In this document: positions 1-4,272 of the stretch, piece after piece
Layout: the number at the start of each line of letters is the position of its first letter
How positions within the stretch are numbered: the stretch's first letter is position 1
Origin: an uncultured Blautia sp.
Lineage (GTDB): Bacteria; Bacillota; Clostridia; Lachnospirales; Lachnospiraceae
DNA length: 5,043 nt
Direction: 5' to 3'
NCBI GenBank assembly: GCA_934394595.1
Contig: CAKRRX010000172.1
Span: 1 to 5,043, forward strand
Program-made: the position numbers and the translations under genes
Notes under the pieces: model-generated
Seen by the model: the letters and a program-made list of their open reading frames with translations, nothing else
The model's database searches: none
What the model was told of the DNA's origin: nothing

Positions 1-92
1 GTCTTTGCGATCAATTCACTTTTGTCTACATATATTTTCGAACGAAGACTTCCACGAAATGAAAAATTTCCTGGATTCAGATAACTGCCCAT
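1..92 (-). CDS. AAA-ATPase-like (DUF1703 / PF09820-type) protein, N-terminal fragment
   Basis: This is a gene start cut by the left edge: 30 codons plus two bases are visible. The peptide begins MGSYLNPGNFSF and continues through KIYVDKSELIAK. This matches the characteristic N-terminus of the AAA-ATPase-like family (MGxYLNPxN...IYVDKSxLI), which in known members is followed by a Walker A P-loop (PRRFGKS type) and a C-terminal PD-(D/E)XK nuclease-like region; neither is in the window. The start is chosen by the GGGAGG ribosome binding site at 100-105, seven bases before ATG, and by the family's conserved N-terminus, although the frame stays open upstream to a stop at 240-242. A strong promoter sits just upstream (126-154), so the gene probably has its own transcript. 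The family is abundant and multicopy in gut Clostridia and Bacteroidetes, and its function is not established. Family assignment is fairly confident; whether the gene is intact cannot be judged. Confidence 0.8.
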   Translation of the reverse strand, partial: MGSYLNPGNFSFRGSLRSKIYVDKSELIAK

Positions 93-125
93 GCAAATTC
101 CTCCCGTCAAGATTTTATAAGATAT

Positions 126-154
126 ATTATACTGGATTCCACTGGTAATCACAA
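126..154 (-). promoter_or_regulatory. Sigma-A promoter for the AAA-ATPase-like gene
   Basis: Read on the minus strand, a perfect -10 box TATAAT (131 to 126) is preceded by exactly 17 bases and then a -35 box TTGTGA (154 to 149, four of six matching TTGACA). Transcription would start near 118-120, leaving a leader of about 25-30 bases that contains the GGGAGG ribosome binding site at 100-105. The promoter lies between the SUKH stop codon (196) and the AAA-ATPase-like start (92). No terminator hairpin was seen in 93-195, so read-through from the SUKH gene may add to expression. Confidence 0.65.
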
Positions 155-195
155 GAACGGTATTTCCTGTTTGTAGCCATTTTCCAAGAACATCT

Positions 196-813
196 TTACT
201 TTCCGAATTTATAACACTCCGGATAGGATGTTTTCTGTATCAAAATATCTGCCTTTGCTTCCGTAATTTGCCGTACGATGACACACGGCAGAGTATTCAC
301 CTGTTTATAAAGAACACCTGTAGATATGGAAAGTGCAAATATCTTTTTCGTCTCTGCCAAAAACTTTAATTTTTCATCTGGTATTCTCGTGATATATACA
401 TTCCCGTATCCGTCATCCTCCTCATCATTCTGTTCCATTTCACAGCCGTTCTCCACCCACAATTTAAAGTCAAACCATTCTTCTGGTTCCCCTTCGCCTA
501 GTTCTGCCGCATCTAAAAATCCACACTGTACAGCTCCCTTTTCTGCTTTTATGATAAGTTCCCTATCCCCATTATCATTTCCTATGCTTATATATCCGGG
601 AGCATAGTCTGCAAATTCATTGCATTCATAGCTTTCAACAATTCTGTGCGTATCGTATAATACACACAAATCCAAAACCATTCCATTCGCCTGTCTCAGA
701 AATTCTTTGTAGATTTTTGGCAACACACCGTTAATATGTTTCTCTACGTTTTCTATTTCTTCTTTCGTTGCAGGAGCATTTTTCTTTATATATTCCAGAT
801 TTTTTAAATTCAT
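196..813 (-). CDS. SUKH superfamily (SMI1/KNR4) immunity-type protein
   Basis: A 205-residue acidic, soluble protein with no signal peptide. Residues 16-44 carry the SMI1/KNR4 signature: a helix with ATKEEIENVE, then LPKIYKEFL and the QANG turn (L31-P32, Y35, F38, N43-G44). The second conserved block is YISIGNDNGDRELII at 74-88, followed by a GAVQCGFLD strand and an acidic stretch with W113 and W119. SUKH proteins are best known as immunity proteins of bacterial polymorphic and contact-dependent toxin systems, binding varied nuclease and other toxins in the cytoplasm. Here no toxin gene is next door. Residues ~145-205 go beyond the core domain; the LPCVIVRQITEAKADIL stretch faintly recalls the second half of an L7/L12-type C-terminal fold, which is only a guess. 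The ribosome binding site is weak: the nearest AGGAAG is about 15 bases from the ATG. The next methionine is too far in to be the start. The fold is confident; the immunity role is inferred. Confidence 0.8.
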   Translation of the reverse strand: MNLKNLEYIKKNAPATKEEIENVEKHINGVLPKIYKEFLRQANGMVLDLCVLYDTHRIVESYECNEFADYAPGYISIGNDNGDRELIIKAEKGAVQCGFLDAAELGEGEPEEWFDFKLWVENGCEMEQNDEEDDGYGNVYITRIPDEKLKFLAETKKIFALSISTGVLYKQVNTLPCVIVRQITEAKADILIQKTSYPECYKFGK

Positions 814-839
814 AGAGATCTTTTCACACTTCCTATCGC

Positions 840-848
840 TTTATATCA
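840..848 (-). promoter_or_regulatory. Possible extended -10 promoter upstream of the SUKH gene
   Basis: On the minus strand the sequence TGATATAAA gives an extended -10 element (TGn followed by TATAAA, five of six matching TATAAT). No good -35 box is placed 16-18 bases upstream, where only a T-run occurs. Transcription would begin around 830-834, about 20 bases before the SUKH start. The 88-base gap (814-901) between the membrane-protein gene and the SUKH gene is the longest within the leftward cluster, which fits a separate promoter. AT-rich DNA often produces such matches by chance. Confidence 0.3.
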
Positions 849-901
849 TTTTCCCCATTTCAAAAACATATCCTTTAAACTGTTCTTCTTAAAGAATATT
901 T

Positions 902-1369
902 CTATATGGTCTCATATTTCTCCTTATTTATTGATTCCTGAGGAATGCAATTTAATTTTTTCACCATAAACTCAAATATTTCCGCCTCATATCCTGATGA
1001 ATACAATATTTGGAAATTATTGTGTTGCCTAATAATAATATATTTTTTCTTATTTTCTAAAAATTCAACACGGAAAACTGCAGATAAAATTCCACTGCAA
1101 GGAAATCTTTTTATTCCGTTTACTCTGAGAAAATACTCATGATTTTGTTCAAAAAAATCATAATCCAATGTATCATTTATTTCATGTTTTTCCAATTTTC
1201 GAATTATTTCATCCTGTGGCATTTCCGTTTGAAATATTAAATCCTGTCCTGCATTTTTATACGTTCCGTTGGAATATTTCATATATCTTTTCCAGCGCAT
1301 AACGATAATCATTATCGAACAAACTGTCGCTATGCAAAAAAATGTATAAAACACCGGAATACTACCCAT
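902..1369 (-). CDS. Hypothetical membrane-anchored protein with a cytoplasmic domain
   Basis: A 155-residue protein of no family that I recognise. Residues ~4-24 form one hydrophobic transmembrane segment (IPVFYTFFCIATVCSIMIIV), followed at once by the basic run RWKRYMKY. The positive-inside rule therefore puts the C-terminal ~125 residues in the cytoplasm. That domain alternates short strands and helices: FQTEMPQDEIIRKLEKH (46-62), DYDFFEQNHEYFLRV (69-83), a strand pair around AVFRVEF and KKYIIIR (97-114), and a final helix EIFEFMVKKL (130-139). Small proteins of this layout are common among immunity genes in Firmicutes toxin loci; the resemblance is general only. The ATG is supported by GGGAGG nine bases upstream (1379-1384 region). 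The gene is the most AT-rich in the window (about 23-30% G+C by hand in 961-1080), consistent with horizontal acquisition. It lies 45 bases after the immunity-like gene and is probably co-transcribed with it. Confidence 0.7.
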   Translation of the reverse strand: MGSIPVFYTFFCIATVCSIMIIVMRWKRYMKYSNGTYKNAGQDLIFQTEMPQDEIIRKLEKHEINDTLDYDFFEQNHEYFLRVNGIKRFPCSGILSAVFRVEFLENKKKYIIIRQHNNFQILYSSGYEAEIFEFMVKKLNCIPQESINKEKYETI

Positions 1370-1414
1370 ATGATTTTTCCTCCCGGTCTACTTATTCTTT
1401 TTTTCAGTATCTTT

Positions 1415-1834
1415 TTAATATTCCCAATCAAAGTCATCAATACTGTTCTTAATCTCCATAGAAACAGAACTATCGTTTTTTAAATTTCTCATAAGTTCAG
1501 CAAACTTTTCACGTTTCGGATTTTCTGTGTCATTATAGCAGCGATGCACCATCCAGATATTGTGTGGTGTTGGATGGTTTCTTACTGAAGCAATCAGTAA
1601 TTCTTCATATCCGTGTTTATAAAACTGCTCCACAAAATGAACCAGATCCCCTGGCATACCAAAATCAACCTGTGGATTGGTAGCTATAATTTCTAATATT
1701 GGTTCCACCAGTTCAAAAGGTTCTGGATATTGGTTGATAGCGTCTATCAAATCATCCTCTATAAAATACTCCTCTTCCGGTTTTATTGCAGCTTTCAATT
1801 CTGTAATGATTTCTTCTTTTGTCATAGATTTCAT
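1415..1834 (-). CDS. Acidic helical protein, immunity-like (uncharacterised Firmicutes family)
   Basis: A 139-residue acidic, cytoplasmic, mostly helical protein. The two most conserved-looking blocks are FGMPGDLVHFVEQF (58-71) and PTPHNIWMVHRCYND (88-102). I associate these with a small Firmicutes family often found in toxin-immunity gene clusters, but I cannot give a firm family name. The helix pairs (DLIDAINQYPEPFELVEPILEII, then LVHFVEQFYKHGYEELLIASV) suggest a short HEAT-like array, and the C-terminus ends in the acidic DDFDWEY. The start codon at 1834 overlaps the upstream GNAT stop as ATGA, with GAGAGGAAG serving as ribosome binding site inside the end of the GNAT gene. A second in-frame ATG three codons later has no better site. 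Translational coupling to the GNAT gene is therefore likely. The gene is real; an immunity role is inferred from sequence style and from the neighbouring SUKH gene. Confidence 0.75.
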   Translation of the reverse strand: MKSMTKEEIITELKAAIKPEEEYFIEDDLIDAINQYPEPFELVEPILEIIATNPQVDFGMPGDLVHFVEQFYKHGYEELLIASVRNHPTPHNIWMVHRCYNDTENPKREKFAELMRNLKNDSSVSMEIKNSIDDFDWEY

Positions 1835-2280
1835 CGTTCTTCCTCTCTGAAATTCCGCTGCCAGATCATCACATAATTTTTTTCACCGGTAAGTTTATCC
1901 AAACCTTCGCATTGAATTTGGAAGCCTTCTCTTCGATAAAAATTAATAGCCCGTATATTCTTCTGATATACGTTTAAAAGTAGTTTTGCTTTTTTACTTT
2001 TCACATAATCCAGCAGCATTTTTCCGATCCCCTGCGACTGCATCTCATCGGAGACAAAAATCCCTTCGATATACTCGTCATTTAATCCAGTAAATCCCTG
2101 TATGTTCCGGTCGTCCTCGTATACGTAGACTTCCGCCTGTGACAGCATTTCTTTCACTGCTTCAAAATTACTTTTCCAGTATTGCGCCGGAATAAAATGA
2201 TGTGCTTTCAGATTGCTGTCTAACCAGATCTCAGCGACTCTGTCTATATCCGCTTCCTGTAATGCTCTAATCATAAACAT
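1831..2280 (-). CDS. GNAT family N-acetyltransferase, YiaC-like
   Basis: A 149-residue single-domain Gcn5-related acetyltransferase that would transfer acetyl from acetyl-CoA to an amine. The N-terminus (MIRALQEADIDRVAEIWLDS, with HHFIPAQYW at 27-35) and the C-terminal half (LNVYQKNIRAINFYRREGFQI, 102-122) closely resemble E. coli YiaC as I remember it; YiaC has been reported as a protein lysine acetyltransferase. The acetyl-CoA pyrophosphate loop is QSQGIG (81-86), and Y115 is the usual general-acid tyrosine. The annotated ATG at 2280 lies only four bases after AAGGAG, while the ATG at 2274 (M3) lies ten bases after it and matches the YiaC start (MIR), so M3 is an equally possible start. The gene overlaps the next one by four bases (ATGA). 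The substrate is unknown. Co-transcription with immunity-like genes may be incidental. Confidence 0.88.
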   Translation of the reverse strand: MFMIRALQEADIDRVAEIWLDSNLKAHHFIPAQYWKSNFEAVKEMLSQAEVYVYEDDRNIQGFTGLNDEYIEGIFVSDEMQSQGIGKMLLDYVKSKKAKLLLNVYQKNIRAINFYRREGFQIQCEGLDKLTGEKNYVMIWQRNFREEER

Positions 2281-2290
2281 TGTTCTCCTT

Positions 2291-2329
2291 AAAAAGCCCC
2301 ATACCTGCTGTCTATGTCACGCAGATATG
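2291..2329 (-). terminator. Weak hairpin plus T-run between the oxidoreductase and GNAT genes
   Basis: On the minus strand a nine-pair stem (CATATCTGC with GCAGGTATG, including one G-T pair, 2329-2321 and 2308-2300) closes a 12-base loop. After four further bases (GGGC) comes a run of five T (2295-2291). The stem is AT-rich and does not abut the T-run, so this is at best an inefficient terminator or attenuator. It lies just downstream of the ketopantoate-reductase-family stop (2340) and overlaps the approach to the ribosome binding site of the next gene. It could reduce read-through from the metabolic genes into the AT-rich cluster. Confidence 0.3.
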
Positions 2330-2339
2330 CAATCCCCTA

Positions 2340-3296
2340 TTATCGTGAGCAGGTCGCGCTTTCATCATCCTTCTGATAATCAAATTTCCCGTCATTTTTT
2401 TCTTCCATAGCTTTTATGATGTGATATGTGTATTCGTTATATGGTGTCGGGATTCCCAGTTCTTTGCCCATACGGATCAGCGCGCCTGAGAACATGTCGA
2501 TTTCTGTGTGGCGTCCTGCATCCAGATCCTGCAACGTGGAATATCTTGCGGATGGCGGAACGGCGCTTCCGTGACTGGATGAATCATCTGCCTTACGGAT
2601 GTCGATTCCTTTTGCTGCTGCAATCGCCTCCAGTTCCTCCCGGAGTTTGTTACTGATTTCTTTCATATGCACACTGTCCCGATAGCAGCCTACGCCTGCG
2701 CCGAGAACTGCCTGTGGGAGATTGTTGCAGACATTCAGACGGAATTTGCACCACATTTCTTCTTTGATATATTCTGTGGTGCGGTAATGCAACCCGGTAT
2801 CTGCAAAAAGATCCTCTATCGCCTGCACACGTTCGCTCTGATACGGCGCAGTCACTTCACCGAAAATAATTCCGATCGTCGTTTCCGGGTTGAAACAATA
2901 TCCGTTTCCTTCTTTATGAGAGGCTACTTTAATCACAGCATGCAACATATGAGCAACTCCGATCTCTTTCGCGATAATTTCTTCACTGTCCACACCGTTC
3001 ATAAGACTCATAACGGTCGTATGTTCTCCGGTGATCGTGCGGATGCTCTCCAATGCACCCGGCAATGCCCCGTACTTTAAAGCCACAAGTAACAGATCCG
3101 TTCCATTAGCTTCCTGTGGGGTCCATACTTCCGGGTGATAGGTGACGCCGTTAATGATGCATCCTTTTTTCAGTCTTTCGGCGCGTTCTCCCTCTGCTAT
3201 CACACCCAGCCGGATATCTTTCCGATTGGAAAGTCCCCATATCACATACGATCCAACTGCTCCCGCACCAAGAACTGCAACTGTTTTTATCTTCAT
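2340..3296 (-). CDS. panE: 2-dehydropantoate 2-reductase (ketopantoate reductase) family protein
   Basis: A 318-residue cytoplasmic NADPH-dependent oxidoreductase of the ApbA/PanE family, close to the usual length of about 300. The N-terminal Rossmann domain shows the GAGAVG nucleotide loop at 10-15, then DLLLVALKYG (67-76) and SLMNG (97-101), where N100 corresponds to the conserved active-site asparagine. The C-terminal all-helical domain has EEMWCKFRLNVCNN (179-192), with the catalytic lysine at K184 and a conserved asparagine at N188. It also has YSTLQDLDAGRHTEID (252-267), with S253 and E265 matching the substrate-binding serine and glutamate of E. coli PanE. All key residues are therefore present. 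PanE reduces ketopantoate to pantoate for coenzyme A synthesis, but the family has many paralogues and no panB, panC or panD is adjacent, so the symbol is family-level only. AGGAG lies nine bases before the ATG. The last ~18 residues (NDGKFDYQKDDESATCSR) form a polar tail. It is probably in an operon with the DUF1835 gene, 35 bases upstream. Confidence 0.88.
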   Translation of the reverse strand: MKIKTVAVLGAGAVGSYVIWGLSNRKDIRLGVIAEGERAERLKKGCIINGVTYHPEVWTPQEANGTDLLLVALKYGALPGALESIRTITGEHTTVMSLMNGVDSEEIIAKEIGVAHMLHAVIKVASHKEGNGYCFNPETTIGIIFGEVTAPYQSERVQAIEDLFADTGLHYRTTEYIKEEMWCKFRLNVCNNLPQAVLGAGVGCYRDSVHMKEISNKLREELEAIAAAKGIDIRKADDSSSHGSAVPPSARYSTLQDLDAGRHTEIDMFSGALIRMGKELGIPTPYNEYTYHIIKAMEEKNDGKFDYQKDDESATCSR

Positions 3297-3313
3297 GTTC
3301 TTTCTCTCCTTCT

Positions 3314-3328
3314 ATCATAATTTATGAT
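3314..3328. repeat. 15-base perfect palindrome in the oxidoreductase leader
   Basis: ATCATAA and TTATGAT (3314-3320 and 3322-3328) form a perfect inverted repeat around one central base. It fills most of the 35-base gap between the DUF1835 stop (3332) and the oxidoreductase start (3296), immediately upstream of its AGGAG ribosome binding site. The one-base centre makes an RNA hairpin poor, so if functional it is more likely a protein-binding site. It may simply be chance in AT-rich spacer DNA. Confidence 0.4.
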
Positions 3329-3331
3329 GTA

Positions 3332-4159
3332 CTAGATCCGACAGATCAATCTCGCATAACTGTTTTCCGAATCCTCCATCACCTTGATATTTCCCTGCTC
3401 TATGAACTGCTGGATTCTCTTTGCATACCACCAGTCACCGATACTGATCGGATATTTTCCTAGGATATTTCCGATCAGCCTTGCTTCTTTTATCGGTTTT
3501 GGGGAAAGTTCTTTCCAGATCAGGAAATCGTAAAACTCCTCCCCGACTCCCATAACCTTTCCATTGATAACCGCACGAAGAGGCATATTGTCTTCCTGCA
3601 ATTCCATCCATAAAGTCCGATACATTCTTACTTCTTCTCTGGACAGTTCTCTTTCATACCGCAAAAATCCGGCAAATTCCTCCGCCGCAACTTCACCCCA
3701 GTGCTGGTACGAAATGATCTCGCTTCCACGAACGATATGTTCCGGTAATTTCACAACCCGAATCTGATTGTTAGCTTCCGAAAGGATGCTGCATACATGA
3801 TAGAAACCGCACACTGAATAGGGGGCATCACTGTACCAGATCCGGATTGTTTCTCCTTCTTCCAGATAGTTCTTCAATCGTTGCAGTTCCCGTACATATA
3901 CATCTGCCAGATTCCAGAATTCTGCATCTACTTCCGGATTCTTTCCCCATGCTTCCTGCGTATACAGATCGTGGATCAGCGTTTTCCGATATGCACTGTC
4001 TACATTTTCCTGGATGCCACCGATATCCAGCAGAAATCCAAGGCAGATCACTTCTTCGGGCGTTCCCTCGATCCCTCCCGCAGGTTCTCTCTTCAGAGGT
4101 TTCTTTTTCCCGGCTTTCATGGACGCGGCTTCGCTTTCCGCAAATAATACCTCTATCAT
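3332..4159 (-). CDS. DUF1835 and DUF3658 domain-containing protein
   Basis: A 275-residue soluble cytoplasmic protein. The N-terminal DUF1835 domain (about 1-155) is recognised from MIEVLFAESEAASMK at the start, LGFLLDIGGI (40-49) and the hallmark IRIWYSDAPYSVCGFYH (105-121), which in this family reads as W-x-S-x-x-P-x-x-x-x-G-x-x. The C-terminal DUF3658 domain (about 165-275) has RYERELSREEVRMYRTLWMEL, then NMPLRAVINGKV (191-202) and EEFYDFLI (207-214). The biochemical function of these domains is unknown. The ATG at 4159 follows GAGGGGG by six bases and gives the family's usual first residues, so the start is well supported. It is the first gene of the leftward run, divergent from the plus-strand GNAT, and likely shares a transcript with the oxidoreductase. 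Its base composition (roughly 38-43% G+C in hand-counted stretches) is intermediate between the right and left parts of the window. Confidence 0.85.
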   Translation of the reverse strand: MIEVLFAESEAASMKAGKKKPLKREPAGGIEGTPEEVICLGFLLDIGGIQENVDSAYRKTLIHDLYTQEAWGKNPEVDAEFWNLADVYVRELQRLKNYLEEGETIRIWYSDAPYSVCGFYHVCSILSEANNQIRVVKLPEHIVRGSEIISYQHWGEVAAEEFAGFLRYERELSREEVRMYRTLWMELQEDNMPLRAVINGKVMGVGEEFYDFLIWKELSPKPIKEARLIGNILGKYPISIGDWWYAKRIQQFIEQGNIKVMEDSENSYARLICRI

Positions 4160-4184
4160 AATTATCCCCCTCTTCCATAATTAT
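4158..4184. repeat. Twin ATAATTAT palindromes at the DUF1835 start
   Basis: The self-complementary octamer ATAATTAT occurs at 4158-4165 and again at 4177-4184, as part of a nine-base direct repeat CATAATTAT (4157-4165 and 4176-4184) spaced 19 bases apart. One copy overlaps the start codon of the DUF1835 gene and the other overlaps its likely -10 region, a placement that would suit an operator. AT-only octamers are common by chance, so a role is uncertain. Confidence 0.3.
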
Positions 4185-4206
4185 TTCCAAAGTTTTTCAC
4201 TCACAA
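4180..4206 (-). promoter_or_regulatory. Possible promoter for the leftward DUF1835-oxidoreductase operon
   Basis: On the minus strand a -35 box TTGTGA (4206 to 4201) is followed after 15 bases by AATAAT (4185 to 4180), five of six matching TATAAT. The 15-base spacer is short, which weakens the call. The -35 is the same hexamer as in the promoter at 126-154. The start site would fall near 4172-4175, giving a leader of about 15 bases with the GAGGGGG ribosome binding site at 4166-4172. Confidence 0.35.
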
Positions 4207-4208
4207 TG

Positions 4209-4236
4209 TTGTATTTCCACAGCTTCCCGGTATAAT
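4209..4236 (+). promoter_or_regulatory. Sigma-A promoter for the plus-strand GNAT gene
   Basis: A perfect TATAAT at 4231-4236 is preceded by a 16-base spacer and TTGTAT (4209-4214, matching the first three bases of TTGACA). Transcription would start near 4243, giving a leader of about 30 bases that contains TGGAG at 4259-4263, nine bases before the ATG at 4273. This promoter and the leftward candidate at 4180-4206 lie back to back in the 113-base divergent region with nearly touching -35 boxes, so one regulator could affect both. Confidence 0.6.
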
Positions 4237-4272
4237 TAAAAGCAAATATAAAACGAAATGGAGAACACACCT

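Noticed and set aside
71..139. Repeated CTGGATTC at 71-78 and 132-139
   Set aside because: An eight-base direct repeat 61 bases apart, one copy inside coding sequence and one inside the promoter spacer, is easily due to chance; no third copy or array is present.
326..607. A 93-codon plus-strand frame opposite the SUKH gene
   Set aside because: The translation is Ser/Pro/Phe-rich low-complexity sequence, typical of the antisense of an acidic protein gene, with no ribosome binding site.
886..896. Small palindrome TTCTTAAAGAA in the 814-901 gap as a terminator of the membrane-protein gene
   Set aside because: The stem is only five AT-rich pairs around one base, has no adjacent T-run on the minus strand, and would not fold stably.
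814..901. A seven-codon mini-frame (MFLKWGK) in the leader of the SUKH gene
   Set aside because: It is very short, its AAAGGAT lies directly against the ATG, and nothing supports it as a regulatory leader peptide.
2667..3080. A 137-codon plus-strand open frame opposite the ketopantoate-reductase-family gene
   Set aside because: The opposite strand carries a clear enzyme with all conserved motifs over its full length. The plus-strand translation is rich in Cys, His and Phe, resembles no family, and has no convincing ribosome binding site.
3828..4190. A 120-codon minus-strand frame overlapping the DUF1835 start, with an upstream ATG at 4190
   Set aside because: It is an out-of-frame reading of the DUF1835 N-terminal region; the DUF1835 frame has the family motifs and the better ribosome binding site.
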